Shown piece after piece: positions 34,750 through 44,354 of a DNA stretch of 64,000 nt. The translations under genes were made by a program, and so were the position numbers. Within the stretch, counting starts at the first letter, position 1, and each line of letters opens with the position of its first letter. Under the pieces are notes generated by a model. The model saw nothing but the letters and a program-made list of their open reading frames with translations, was not told where the DNA came from and did not search any database. This stretch comes from Methanosarcina barkeri 3 (GTDB taxonomy: Archaea; Halobacteriota; Methanosarcinia; Methanosarcinales; Methanosarcinaceae): the NCBI RefSeq assembly GCF_000970305.1, contig NZ_CP009517.1, positions 3,472,001 to 3,536,000 of the forward strand, in the 5' to 3' direction.

Positions 34750-36525
34750 TTAATACGAAGAATATTTTTTCTTCGTAGTTCGTGTATCTCTTGTGTAACC
34801 TGTGCTGTTCGTACTTCGAGAATCGCTGTGAGAGTCATTCCGTGAGTCATTTCGAGAGTAACTCCGAGAATCACTCCGAGAATCGCTTCGAGCGCCATTG
34901 CGAGTGCCGCCGCGAGATTCACCAGCACTCTTTGAACTTCGGCCCTTTGATTTCTGGGCAAGCTCTATAAAGGGTTTTCGACCTCTCTTTTTGTCTTTGA
35001 AGATTTCAAGTAGGGCTGAAGCCTGGGCAAAAGGTACAGTTACGAAGGAGAAGTGCGGGAAAATTTCTGCATCCTTTACTTTCAGGTCGCTTTCTCCAGT
35101 TTCTTCCTGTATAAACTCGCACAGCTTCTCAGGGGTCATGCCGTCAGCTTTCCCCATTGCTATGAAAAGCCTGGTCTTACCTTTCCGATCGACATATGAA
35201 CTTCCGGAGATCTCTGCATACATGCTTTCGTCGAACATTTCCTTAAAAGAGTACTTCAGGAGGGCGGCCAGAATCTTTTCGGCCGGGTACTCTTCAAGAA
35301 GCTTTTCACTCATCTCAAGGCAGTCGCCATAGTCTTCGGTTTTTATAGTCTCTTCGAGTTCGGTTTTTACTCTTGCCCTTTTGGCTTTTATTACATCTTT
35401 GATCTCGGGAATTCGGCCTTTTCTCATTTCGGACTTTGAAGTCTTTTTTATGTAGGTAAGCCGCCTGTACTCCGTAGATGTAACGAAAGTAATCGCAGTT
35501 CCCTGCTTTCCTGCTCGACCGGTTCTTCCTATCCTGTGTACGTAGGACTCAGGGTCCTGAGGCAGGGAATAGTTGATTACGTGGGTCAGGTCCATGATAT
35601 CAATACCTCGGGCTGCAACGTCGGTTGCTACGAGAATATTTATTTTTTGTTTTCTGAACCTGTTCAGGATCTTTTCTCTTTCATTCTGGGAAAGGTCGCC
35701 GTGAAGGGCATCGGCTGCATATCCCCGGTCTCCAAGCTTCTGGGAAAGCTGAGCGGTATCGGTTTTTGTTCTGCAGAATACAAGCCCGTAGAATTCGTCT
35801 TCGATATCGATAATCCTGCACAAGGCTTCGAATTTGTCGCTTTCCTTGACTTCAAAATAAATCTGCTCGGTCAGGTTTACATCAAGATCTTCTTTCTCAA
35901 TGGCAACATGCTCATAGTTCTTCATATACTTCTTGATGATGCCAAGGATTGGCTTTGGCATTGTAGCTGAAAAGAAAAGCATTCGCTTATCAGGCCCAGT
36001 TGCCTTTAGAATTTCCTTAATATCGTCAATAAAGCCCATATTGAGCATTTCATCGGCTTCGTCCAGCACAAAGTACATGATGTCCTCAAGGTTCAAGCTC
36101 TTCCGCTCAAGGTGATCGATGACCCTTCCTGGGGTTCCCACGACAATATCAACTCCACTTTTCAGCATTCTGAGTTGCTGGGTCATGGACTGTCCGCCAT
36201 AAATCGGGACTATATGCAGCTTTTTGTCCCCTTTCAGGGAGTTGAGCTCTTCTGAGACCTGGATTGCCAGTTCTCGAGTAGGAGTCAGGACTATAGCCTG
36301 CACCCTTCCTGATTTCTCCGGAATTTTTTCTATAATGGGAGCTCCGAAAGCCGTTGTTTTCCCGGTTCCGGTCTGAGCCTGCCCTATGATATCACATTCT
36401 CCTTTCAAAAAAAGCGGGATAACCTTTTCCTGAATTGGGGTTGGTTCTTCAAACCCTTTCTTTTTAAGAGCTTTTAATGTACTGTCTGAAAGCCCTAATG
36501 CCTTAAATTTTGCTAATTTTTCCAT
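34750..36525 (-). CDS. deaD: DEAD-box RNA helicase with RNA-binding domain and Ser/Arg tail
   Basis: Cold-shock DEAD-box helicase (591 aa). Motifs: FKALGLSDSTLKALKKKGF and PTPIQ (Q motif), AQTGTGKT (Walker A), PTRELAIQ, VLDEADEM, FFSATMP, ATDVAARGID and HRIGRTGRAG. Residues ~455-530 look like a DbpA-type RNA-binding domain. The last ~60 residues are a repetitive Ser/Arg/Asp/Asn tail (SDSRSDSRSYSRNDSRND), probably disordered and RNA-binding. It unwinds RNA in ribosome assembly or mRNA turnover. It is encoded alone. Confidence 0.93.
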   Translation of the reverse strand: MEKLAKFKALGLSDSTLKALKKKGFEEPTPIQEKVIPLFLKGECDIIGQAQTGTGKTTAFGAPIIEKIPEKSGRVQAIVLTPTRELAIQVSEELNSLKGDKKLHIVPIYGGQSMTQQLRMLKSGVDIVVGTPGRVIDHLERKSLNLEDIMYFVLDEADEMLNMGFIDDIKEILKATGPDKRMLFFSATMPKPILGIIKKYMKNYEHVAIEKEDLDVNLTEQIYFEVKESDKFEALCRIIDIEDEFYGLVFCRTKTDTAQLSQKLGDRGYAADALHGDLSQNEREKILNRFRKQKINILVATDVAARGIDIMDLTHVINYSLPQDPESYVHRIGRTGRAGKQGTAITFVTSTEYRRLTYIKKTSKSEMRKGRIPEIKDVIKAKRARVKTELEETIKTEDYGDCLEMSEKLLEEYPAEKILAALLKYSFKEMFDESMYAEISGSSYVDRKGKTRLFIAMGKADGMTPEKLCEFIQEETGESDLKVKDAEIFPHFSFVTVPFAQASALLEIFKDKKRGRKPFIELAQKSKGRSSKSAGESRGGTRNGARSDSRSDSRSYSRNDSRNDSHSDSRSTNSTGYTRDTRTTKKKYSSY

Positions 36526-37025
36526 GTACTCACTCTAATGTTAATATTTTTTACAGATCGCTCAATTTGCAGGTCTGCTGCTGACATACTCTGCCGCATA
36601 CCCGGCAGTATCCTTTGCGGAAGAGGCCATTTATTGAAACCAGTACATGATACCAGCTAAAAACAGGTAAACACGCCGAATAAATGGTTGCTATTTCCCG
36701 GGAATGCGAGAAGGTGCCTAGGACCAGGGAAATTCACAACCGAGATACATAAAACTTATACAGCAAAAGTTCGATTTTCTTGGATAAGTTCCGGACGCTT
36801 TTTTGAGTTCTTCCCTGTGATACAGGCAGACGGAGTTATTAGATTAAATAATACCAGGTTAGATAACCTTTGACTTGAATAATTACAGTTACCCTGTTAC
36901 CAATTCCTGTATATAACCCTTTGCAACTCCTCTAACGAAGTCTTTAATAATAAAGCTTTCTATCATCCGGAAAAGCCCTTAAGCCAGATGGCATCGATTT
37001 TCAGGAAAACCAATTATAAGCCAGT
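36526..37025. other. Upstream region of the helicase gene
   Basis: About 500 bp without a gene. A long leader for the helicase mRNA is possible, as known for cold-regulated archaeal deaD genes, but no specific element was identified. Confidence 0.4.
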
Positions 37026-37203
37026 AGTTACAACACAAGCATATGAAGCAATTAAAATGAGTATATGCAGCAATTACAATACAGGCATATGAAGCAATTA
37101 CAATACAGGCATATGAAGCAATTACAATACAGGCATATGAAGCAATTACAATACAGGCATATGAAGCAATTACAATACAGGCATATGAAGCAATTGCAGT
37201 ATA
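37026..37203. repeat. 24-bp tandem repeat
   Basis: Five exact copies with unit AGCAATTACAATACAGGCAT plus ATGA at 24-bp spacing (AGGCATATGAA at 37083, 37107, 37131, 37155 and 37179), flanked by degenerate units. Confidence 0.92.
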
Positions 37204-37300
37204 GACAGGAGTTACAGACTCAATAGAGTGCTTAGAATCGCAATCAATGCCTGGAAATTATATCCGGTGCTTGAGGTCATAAAATGAGGCTTTAGATAGG

Positions 37301-37382
37301 AATTTTAAGATAGGAATTTTAAGATAGGAATTTTAAGATAGGAATTTTAAGATAGGAATTTTAAGATAGGAATTTTGATAGG
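37301..37382. repeat. 14-bp tandem repeat GATAGGAATTTTAA
   Basis: About six copies lie immediately downstream (3') of the minus-strand gene ending at 37414. Confidence 0.9.
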
Positions 37383-37413
37383 ACTAAGAAATGTTGAGAA
37401 AATACCTGCCTAT

Positions 37414-37857
37414 TTAGTAATACCATCCATGAGAACAAACTTCATCGGTCAACATTTCTTTAAGGAGGTTCAACCTGTCTATTGAGTTCCGGATCTGTTC
37501 GGGCTTGTCAAGTACTTCTTCACACCCGGTTTCTTCCTGTATTGTTGTGATCCTCAGAAGTTCGGCAAAATTAACGCACTCGTCCAGAAAGCTGTTGAAC
37601 AGCTTGCGGGCCTTTATAAGGCCATCCGAGGTTCTGAAGTCGGGCTGAACGGTTTTTTCGTACTCTGCCCTATGTTTCATCTCGGAGACCAGAAAACGTG
37701 ACTCAACATAATCCTTTGCGTTTAGAAGATCACCGAGCTTCCTGAGATCAGTCCCTATATGCTGAGTAAAGTAAGCAATCTCAAAAGCCCACTGCTTATC
37801 AAAGTTAGTTTCCGGGCCTAGATTGGAAAAAGGAATTTTACTAGTCAGCCAGTTCAT
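37414..37857 (-). CDS. Conserved helical protein of unknown function (147 aa)
   Basis: Soluble, mostly alpha-helical: FDKQWAFEIAYFTQHIGTDLRKLGDLLNAKDYVESRFLVSEMKHRAEYEKTV by content, then LIKARKLFNSFLDECVNFAELL and IRNSIDRLNLLKEML. It reads as a four-helix bundle. No family recognised. An ATG start with AAGGAG-like sequence upstream (rev-comp of CTCCTTTTT) supports translation. Confidence 0.6.
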   Translation of the reverse strand: MNWLTSKIPFSNLGPETNFDKQWAFEIAYFTQHIGTDLRKLGDLLNAKDYVESRFLVSEMKHRAEYEKTVQPDFRTSDGLIKARKLFNSFLDECVNFAELLRITTIQEETGCEEVLDKPEQIRNSIDRLNLLKEMLTDEVCSHGWYY

Positions 37858-38225
37858 CTCCTTTTTATTTTGCCTTTTTTCGTTATTAATATGTAAAAGG
37901 AAAGAATAAAAGCTTAACTAAATTCTCTGGCTATATGGTGTATTTTCTATATGTTTTCTGGACTTTTCTTTGGAAGTACTCCACATAGCACATGTATTAT
38001 AGAGTTTGTCCTCAGTAAGCTCAGGGCTTCTTTCTTAATCAGCTTATACACTGCTTTTTCATTCTCTGCGCATTTTTCCAGAAAAACTATCTTTTTACTC
38101 TCTCGTAACATCTTTTAATAAGTTTAGCGCCGCTCGCCATTCCCGAAATTTAGCTCCTGGCACAGATAGGGATATGTTTTAATATTGTCATGTTGATTTT
38201 TTTCTTGAAAATGGGGATGGGTAAA

Positions 38226-38762
38226 ATGCAACTGGAATACAGTGTAAGAGAAGCCGAACTTTCGGATCTTCATAAAATCATGGTGCTTTATAAGGCTGTT
38301 GCAACCCGATCGGGTGGAATTGCAAGGCAAGCCGATGAGGTCACTGAAACTTATGTCCGAAATTTCATCGAGAGATGCCATGAAACAGGAATTATTCTGA
38401 CAATTGAAAATCCTTTAAATCCTGAAATCTTGATAGCTGAAGTTCATACCTGCAGCCCGGGTATAAAGGTTTTTTCACATCTTTTCAGCGACCTTACAAT
38501 AGTTGTGCATCCGGACTATCAGGGTAAAGGTATAGGGTCATTGCTCTTTCGAGCTTTGTTTAAAGAAATAGAATTAAAACATCCTGAGATCATCAGAGTT
38601 GAACTCATCGCAAAGGAAAGCAACCAAAAAGCCATAAGGCTTTACAAGAAATTTGGTTTCAAGGCTGAAGGAAAGCTTGAAAAACGGATTTCAGGCAAAA
38701 CTGGAGAACTGGAAGCAGACATTCCTATGGCCTGGATCAGGAAGGAATGGCAGTTGCTTTAA
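38226..38762 (+). CDS. GNAT-family N-acetyltransferase (178 aa)
   Basis: GCN5-related acetyltransferase: YSVREAELSDLHKIMVLYKAVA at the N-terminus, LTIVVHPDYQGKGIGSLLFRALF (acetyl-CoA motif Q/RxxGxG/A), and NQKAIRLYKKFGFKAEGKLEKRI at the end. Substrate unknown. Start at ATG 38226 (MQLEYSVREAE) after GGGATGGG, rather than ATG 38190, which adds a hydrophobic non-family leader. Confidence 0.88.
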   Translation: MQLEYSVREAELSDLHKIMVLYKAVATRSGGIARQADEVTETYVRNFIERCHETGIILTIENPLNPEILIAEVHTCSPGIKVFSHLFSDLTIVVHPDYQGKGIGSLLFRALFKEIELKHPEIIRVELIAKESNQKAIRLYKKFGFKAEGKLEKRISGKTGELEADIPMAWIRKEWQLL

Positions 38763-38849
38763 GGGAAACAAAAGAAACTAAGCTTCATAAGAGTTGTTTG
38801 TCATTTTTTCCTATTTAAAACTTAATTAAAGTAAATTTTTGAGAATATC

Positions 38850-39028
38850 ATGTCTAACAGCAAGAGCAAGGAATTGATTGCAATCACTTCTTCAGTCCTT
38901 ATGATCTGCGAGTTTTATATCGATGTCCACTCGCAGAGAGCTCTTTTACCCACGGGACCAGTAAACAAAAAATTGCCAAGTCCATTGACACAGCTACATT
39001 CATAGCAGCTGGTTATCAGATTAAATAA
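38850..39028 (+). pseudogene. Short frameshifted gene of unknown function
   Basis: ATG 38850 opens MSNSKSKELIAITSSVLMICEF, then YIDVHSQRALLPTGPVNKK, and stops at HS. One base shift in the A7 run near 38971 would continue as IAKSIDTATFIAAGYQIK to a stop at 39026-39028. This looks like a small gene with a homopolymer indel, or a 3' gene fragment. Confidence 0.35.
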
Positions 39029-39226
39029 AGAGAAAAATAGAATCAAGAGAAAACAGAAAACAAGAGAAGAATAACTTTTCTACTAAAATGGCTTTGAGGA
39101 ATTCCTTGGAAGGATTCCCTTAACTGCCAAATTTAGACCGGAGAACATTCAGTATTGTTTTTCAGGTAAAAAGTTTAAAAAATTGAAAAGCAGTATCAAA
39201 AAAGAATTAATTTAAAAATTAAGTTC

Positions 39227-39634
39227 TCATTTTGAAGACGCTGCTTTTGGAGTTTCTGCTTTTGGAGCTTTTGGAGTTTCTGCTTTTGGCTTGTCCACTA
39301 TTGGAACCGCTACCTTAATAAATTCCTTAGCACCAGTCTTTGCTCTTTCGTTAGAGATTGATATACAATCTTTTGGGCATCCATTAACGCATTCAGTGCA
39401 CATAATGCATCTAAATACATTGAGTTCCCATGTTTTGTCGGCCTTAGTAACTGTTATTGCGTCAGGTGGACATTTCTTTTGGCATAGTCCGCAGAGAATA
39501 CAGTTCTCAGGATTAAAAACAATTCTTCCTTTGAACTCCTTAAAAGGTGCCCTTACCTCGAAGGGGTAAAGTCTGGTAGCAGGTTTACGAGAAACATTTG
39601 CTAGTACAAGGTTTAACATGCCCATTAATATCAC
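39227..39634 (-). CDS. echF: Ech hydrogenase polyferredoxin subunit EchF
   Basis: Electron-transfer subunit of the membrane Ech [NiFe] hydrogenase: CILCGLCQKKCPPDA and CIMCTECVNGCPKDC bind two [4Fe-4S] clusters that pass electrons from ferredoxin to EchC. The 135-aa protein ends in a Lys/Pro/Ala/Glu tail (KPKAETPKAPKAETPKAASSK-like) encoded by a DNA repeat. Last gene of echABCDEF. Confidence 0.93.
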   Translation of the reverse strand: MILMGMLNLVLANVSRKPATRLYPFEVRAPFKEFKGRIVFNPENCILCGLCQKKCPPDAITVTKADKTWELNVFRCIMCTECVNGCPKDCISISNERAKTGAKEFIKVAVPIVDKPKAETPKAPKAETPKAASSK

Positions 39635-39642
39635 CCTTCTTA

Positions 39643-40719
39643 TTATCTTTCAGTGCAGCTAATGCAAGGATCTATAGTAAGTACAACTATAGGCACATCA
39701 GCGAGTTTGACTCCTGGTAACATAAGTAACAGTGAAGGTATGTTTGCAAAGGTAGGTGTCCTTACTTTAAGTCTTTCCAGATTTTTAGTACCATTACCTT
39801 TCACATAGTATACAACTTCACCTCTGGGCTGCTCTGTTCTCATAATCGCTTCTCCAGTAGGGAAGCCTTTTACACGTGTTGCAATCTCACCGTCAGGCAG
39901 CTTGGAGATTGCGTTTCTTACAATAGTAATAGAGTTATATAACTCAGTGATTCTTACTTTAGTTCTGGCGTAACAATCTCCATCCTTTTCAACAGCTGTC
40001 TTAAAACCGAGATCCTTGTAGATATCCCAATCTGATGTCTCTCTCACGTCAATAGCATTTCCGCTTCCTCTAAGTGTAGGACCAGCTGTTCCAGCTTCGT
40101 ATGCGAGCTGTTTCGGCATTGTAGCTAATCCCACAAGTCTTTGCTTAACTGTGTAATTGTTTACGAATACTTTTTCAATATTTTTAATCTCGGGTTCCAG
40201 TGAATCACACATTTTCAAAAGCATATCAATATGTTCTTTTGTCAGATCGTTGGTAACTCCTCCAACTTTAGATATTGAATGTATGACTCTGTTTCCACAG
40301 ATCCTCTCCGCTACATCCAGTACTTCCTCTCTGTACTTCCAGCATTCATAAAATAGGCTTTCAAACCCAAAACCATCAGCAAACAGGCCAAGCCAGAGAA
40401 GGTGACTGTGAAGTCTGTTAAGTTCACCAACTATTACTCTTATATACTGCGCTCTTTCGGGAATTTCGGTATCAAATAGTTTTTCGACTGCCCGTGTATA
40501 AGTTATACCATGGAGAGCGCTGCATATTCCGCATATTCTTTCACAAATATAGGTGGTTTGATTATAGTCTTTCGTGTCTATGAACTTCTCAAGTCCTCTA
40601 TGAACGTAGCCCAGTGAGGGAAGTACTCCAACAACAACATCGTTGTCAATTTCGAGTTTTAACGAAACTGGTTCGGGTAAAACGGGATGCTGAGGACCAA
40701 AAGGTATTACGGTTGTCAT
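39643..40719 (-). CDS. echE: Ech hydrogenase large (NiFe) subunit EchE
   Basis: Catalytic subunit (358 aa). The two Ni-Fe Cys pairs are present: RICGICSALHG and DPCISCTER. The protein ends right after DPCISCTER, so there is no C-terminal peptide to be cleaved by a maturation protease, as in other Ech-type enzymes. It catalyses reversible H+ reduction with ferredoxin electrons. Nine bases separate it from echF. Confidence 0.96.
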   Translation of the reverse strand: MTTVIPFGPQHPVLPEPVSLKLEIDNDVVVGVLPSLGYVHRGLEKFIDTKDYNQTTYICERICGICSALHGITYTRAVEKLFDTEIPERAQYIRVIVGELNRLHSHLLWLGLFADGFGFESLFYECWKYREEVLDVAERICGNRVIHSISKVGGVTNDLTKEHIDMLLKMCDSLEPEIKNIEKVFVNNYTVKQRLVGLATMPKQLAYEAGTAGPTLRGSGNAIDVRETSDWDIYKDLGFKTAVEKDGDCYARTKVRITELYNSITIVRNAISKLPDGEIATRVKGFPTGEAIMRTEQPRGEVVYYVKGNGTKNLERLKVRTPTFANIPSLLLMLPGVKLADVPIVVLTIDPCISCTER

Positions 40720-40741
40720 GTGATTCTCCTCTCAAGTTGCT

Positions 40742-41095
40742 TTAGGCTAAGGGAGCTTTTGGACTGTTTGGTGTCAGGTAAAGGTGACCCTTATAATCTA
40801 TTGCTAAACCTTCGAAAGTTAATCCGAAAAGATCCTGGTACTCGTTTTCGATCAAAAGCGCACATAAATAAATGCCTGAAACGCTCTTGGGTTTCTCACC
40901 TGGTTTCACAAAGTATCTTAAATTCTTTAACTTATTATCTTTCTCAAAGATATATATAAATTCATGGCCTTCGTTAGCTTTCAGGCATATCATAGTAGAA
41001 TATCGATAGCCATCGCTTTTTAAACCCTCAACTGCTTTTAGCAGTTCACCGCTGCCTTTTATCTCTGTTATATTTTGAATCACATTATCAAGCAT
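40742..41095 (-). CDS. echD: Ech hydrogenase subunit EchD (NuoC-like)
   Basis: Small 117-aa subunit related to the 30-kDa complex I subunit: EHGHEFIYIF-like EGHEFIYIFEKDNKLKNL, then YLCALLIENEYQDLFGLTFEGL. The ELF/EYQDLFG region is the family signature. Start ATG with GAGGTG upstream overlaps the echC end by 8 nt. Confidence 0.92.
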   Translation of the reverse strand: MLDNVIQNITEIKGSGELLKAVEGLKSDGYRYSTMICLKANEGHEFIYIFEKDNKLKNLRYFVKPGEKPKSVSGIYLCALLIENEYQDLFGLTFEGLAIDYKGHLYLTPNSPKAPLA

Positions 41096-41558
41096 TTGAT
41101 GGCACCTCGTTTCCTTTCAATTTTACTTCTTTTCCTTTGATATTCCCTTTCTTTTTATTTTCAAGTATTGAAAGCGCTGCTACTACGCCGTCAAGTATGG
41201 CTTCAGGCCTTGGGCAGCATCCGGGAACATATGCATCTACAGGTATAACCTGGTCTACTCCCCCTACTACATTATAGCAGTCATGGAATATCCCACCTGT
41301 AGATGCACAGGCGCCTACAGCTAGAACAACTTTTGGATCAGGAATCTGATTATAGAGATTTTTAAGCACATTTACGTTCTTATAATTCACCGAGCCTGTA
41401 ACCACCATTATATCAGCTTGCTTCGGAGTACCGATGTTCAAAACACCGAATCTTTCAGCATCATATAAAGGAGTAAGACAGGCCACTACTTCAATATCGC
41501 AGCCATTGCAACTGTTCACGTTTACATGTATAATCCATGGGGATTTTGCCAAACTCAT
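41088..41558 (-). CDS. echC: Ech hydrogenase small subunit EchC
   Basis: NuoB-like [4Fe-4S] subunit (156 aa): VNSCNGCDIEVVACLTPLYDAERFGV, VGACASTGGIF and VPGCCPRPEAILDG supply the proximal-cluster Cys ligands (CxxC...C...C). It forms the catalytic core with EchE. Confidence 0.95.
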   Translation of the reverse strand: MSLAKSPWIIHVNVNSCNGCDIEVVACLTPLYDAERFGVLNIGTPKQADIMVVTGSVNYKNVNVLKNLYNQIPDPKVVLAVGACASTGGIFHDCYNVVGGVDQVIPVDAYVPGCCPRPEAILDGVVAALSILENKKKGNIKGKEVKLKGNEVPSNA

Positions 41559-41571
41559 AAGTGTCCCTCTT

Positions 41572-42441
41572 TTAAGCTAATTGGACTCCGCTAACGTACA
41601 GGAATGCTATGTTCACGATCGAAATAATTAGCAGGACTGACCAACTCAGTTTGAGCATCCACTGCCAGTATACTCTTGCGGTAATATTGTCTATGACAAT
41701 TATAAGCAAGTAAGCAATGATACCTAAAAGCACACCTATTATTGGGTTTGATGCCCAAAATAAGAATATGAGTCCTGTTAAAAACACATATTCATAGAAG
41801 TGTGCAATCTCAATAGTGGCAAACCCTGGCCCTCCATATTCGGTCGTCATACCTTTAACCAGCTCCTGGTGACCATGGTGAGATGTTGAATAGTCAAAGG
41901 GTGACTTTTTCAGTTTAATATTCAGAACAACTATCATTGCTATGAATATAAGAGGTGTATACACTAGCAGAGGGGATGACGCATCTACCACCGCAGATAG
42001 TTTGAAAGTGCCGGTAAGCAGGTAGATTGCAAGAGCATATAATATCAAAACTGGTTCATAAGACAATATAGCCATTATTTCCCTTGAACTTCCTATTCTA
42101 GCATATGGAGAACCAGTGCTCATTCCTCCTACAATTAGAGCTATCGAAGCTACTGTATAGACGAATATTATCATCAAGAAGTCTTGTTTGAAAACTAACA
42201 TTAAGAGGCTCAGAACTATAAAGACAAGGTACACGACTACGTAAAAGTTTTGCGATGGATTTACAACCATGTTGTCTTTGCTAAGGAGTTTCTTAACGTC
42301 GTAATATGGCTGCAAAAGAGGAGGGCCTACTCTACCCTGCAATCTTGCAGTAATTTTTCGGTCAATTCCTGAAGCTATACAGCCGATAATAGGAGCACCA
42401 ATTAAAACAAGAACAGCTAATAGAATGTCGTTCGTATTCAT
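41572..42441 (-). CDS. echB: Ech hydrogenase membrane subunit EchB
   Basis: NuoH/HyfC-like eight-helix membrane subunit (289 aa): RKITARLQGRVGPPLLQPYYDVKKLL is the conserved first loop. The GMTTEYGGPGFATIEIAHFYEY segment also matches. It anchors the soluble arm and lies at the junction to the ion-translocating subunit. Overlaps the echA stop by 4 nt. Confidence 0.95.
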   Translation of the reverse strand: MNTNDILLAVLVLIGAPIIGCIASGIDRKITARLQGRVGPPLLQPYYDVKKLLSKDNMVVNPSQNFYVVVYLVFIVLSLLMLVFKQDFLMIIFVYTVASIALIVGGMSTGSPYARIGSSREIMAILSYEPVLILYALAIYLLTGTFKLSAVVDASSPLLVYTPLIFIAMIVVLNIKLKKSPFDYSTSHHGHQELVKGMTTEYGGPGFATIEIAHFYEYVFLTGLIFLFWASNPIIGVLLGIIAYLLIIVIDNITARVYWQWMLKLSWSVLLIISIVNIAFLYVSGVQLA

Positions 42442-44354
42442 AATCCTACCCCTGCTAACGCAATTACAATAAGAATTATAGATATTGCGTATCCGAGCGT
42501 TGTAAGTTTACTTTCTCCAAAAGTGTTCTGGAGATAGATGTTGGAGACGCTGCTTTTTTCGTAACTGCAAAGTCCGTTTCTGAACATTAATCTATCCTTT
42601 TCAAGGTTGTTTTCCCCACACATGTAATAGCTGGATGTACGAGGAGTAAACATGTTTTTGGTAGCTAGATAGATCAGAACTGCCAGAGCAAGCACTACGA
42701 ATATTGCTGCATAAGCAAATGCCCCTATTTCAGAGGTAAATTGTCCAGCCTGTCCTGAGATAACAGGAGCGGTTTTGAGCAGAATTTCGACCTGAGGTTT
42801 AATGAAGTAGTTGTATATCGAGAATACAAAAATACTTGTAACTACAATGGCTAGTCCAAGGAAGGACAATGGGAAATAAGTCTCCGGTTTTTTATGCGGA
42901 ACTGCATTTTTGTCCATGCTGGATGACAGAATTGTTCCAAGCCACTTAGCATAATAAACTGTAGTGAGTGCACTTCCGAGGATGAGAAATACTATTACAA
43001 CAGGGTTGCTTGAAGCAGCTTCCATTGACACCCACTTTGTGAGCAGTACTCCGAAAGGAGGCAAGAGCATGGAAACCATTCCCAGAGCTGCAAGAGTAGT
43101 GAGAAGGGGAGCCTTGTTTATTAGTCCTGACATGTCTTCGATATCTCTACTTCCTATGGTGTGCTCAATTTCACCTGTGCACAGGAAGAGGAGAGCCTTT
43201 GATATGGCGTGGAACAGGATAAGCATAATCGCAGCAGCTACAGCCAGAGGTGTGCCTATTCCAGCGCTTGCGATAATTAGTCCCAGGTTTGCAATAGTTG
43301 AATACGCTAGCACTCTTTTAGCATTTCTTTGAGATAAGGCTAAAGCTGAACACATAACGAAAGTAAAGCTACCATAAACTGCAATAGCTGTTCCGAGGCT
43401 CGAACCCGCAAAAGCTGGTACAAGTTTGACAACTAAAAACACACCTGCATTCACCATTGTGCTTGAGTGCAGTAAGGCAGAAACCGGGGTTGGAGCTACC
43501 ATTGCGCCTAAGAGCCAGCTCTGGAAAGGCATCTGAGCAGATTTCGCAAAGCCTCCGATACAGAGTAAAGCAACAGGAAGAGCTACAGCGGCCATTGCTG
43601 CTGCATCAGTTCCAGCATAAGTTCCAATCCCAGAAAGAGTAATTATTTCATATTTAGTAGCAAGAAGAATTATGCCTATGGATAAAGCAATTCCACCAAC
43701 CAGGTTTAAAGCAAGAGCCCTGAAACCGTTATTTATTCCTTCCTCATCCATGTTATATGAAATCAACACGAAAGAACACAGAGTTGTTAGCTCCCAGAAA
43801 AGGAACAGCCATCCCAGTGTGTCAGCCATTACCAGACCATTCATGGCTGCCAGGAAAAAACTCATTGTAAAGTAGAAAGTTTTTTGTCTGTGTAGGTGTC
43901 TGTGTTCTTCATATTCATCCATATAACCGGTTGCAAATAATATAATCGCAGTACCGACTATATTAACAATTAATATCATTATCTGAGAAAATTGGTCAAT
44001 ATTAAAAGAAGCACCTTCAGCACCTGGAACATTGGTAAAGGTGTAAGCAAATAAAGCTGCCGAAACAATTCCTAGTCCGAGTGTAGGCCAGTTTTTATAT
44101 TTTGCTGACACCGCAAGAATAAATAGTATTACCAGTACTTCAAGTATGAGAACAATGTTTTCAAACATTGCGAAATTTGGTTCACCAATCTGAACTACTC
44201 CAGTACCATCCAATACTAAATTAACTGATAAAGCTACTCCTATTATGAAAAAAGCCCAAGCCAGGTACTTATATAGCGATTTAGGAAGGGCTACAAATAA
44301 TAACGAAAACAGTATGGGTACTATAATTAATAGCATAACGGTGTTTTCTATCAT
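42438..44354 (-). CDS. echA: Ech hydrogenase antiporter-like subunit EchA
   Basis: NuoL/MrpA-like membrane subunit (638 aa, about 16 helices) that moves H+ or Na+ when H2 is produced. Seen: LGWLFLFWELTTLCSFVLI (helix 5 Glu), QMPFQSWLLGAMVAPTPVSALLHSSTMVNAGVFL (the classic PxxxWLPxAMxAPTPVSALLHSATMVxAG signature) and ALLFLCTGEIEHTIGSRDIEDM. First gene of the operon; two GGAGGA copies lie upstream of the ATG. Confidence 0.96.
   Translation of the reverse strand: MIENTVMLLIIVPILFSLLFVALPKSLYKYLAWAFFIIGVALSVNLVLDGTGVVQIGEPNFAMFENIVLILEVLVILFILAVSAKYKNWPTLGLGIVSAALFAYTFTNVPGAEGASFNIDQFSQIMILIVNIVGTAIILFATGYMDEYEEHRHLHRQKTFYFTMSFFLAAMNGLVMADTLGWLFLFWELTTLCSFVLISYNMDEEGINNGFRALALNLVGGIALSIGIILLATKYEIITLSGIGTYAGTDAAAMAAVALPVALLCIGGFAKSAQMPFQSWLLGAMVAPTPVSALLHSSTMVNAGVFLVVKLVPAFAGSSLGTAIAVYGSFTFVMCSALALSQRNAKRVLAYSTIANLGLIIASAGIGTPLAVAAAIMLILFHAISKALLFLCTGEIEHTIGSRDIEDMSGLINKAPLLTTLAALGMVSMLLPPFGVLLTKWVSMEAASSNPVVIVFLILGSALTTVYYAKWLGTILSSSMDKNAVPHKKPETYFPLSFLGLAIVVTSIFVFSIYNYFIKPQVEILLKTAPVISGQAGQFTSEIGAFAYAAIFVVLALAVLIYLATKNMFTPRTSSYYMCGENNLEKDRLMFRNGLCSYEKSSVSNIYLQNTFGESKLTTLGYAISIILIVIALAGVGL

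Noticed and set aside
37026-37203. CRISPR array
   Set aside because: The 24-bp units are contiguous with no unique spacers; it is a simple tandem repeat.
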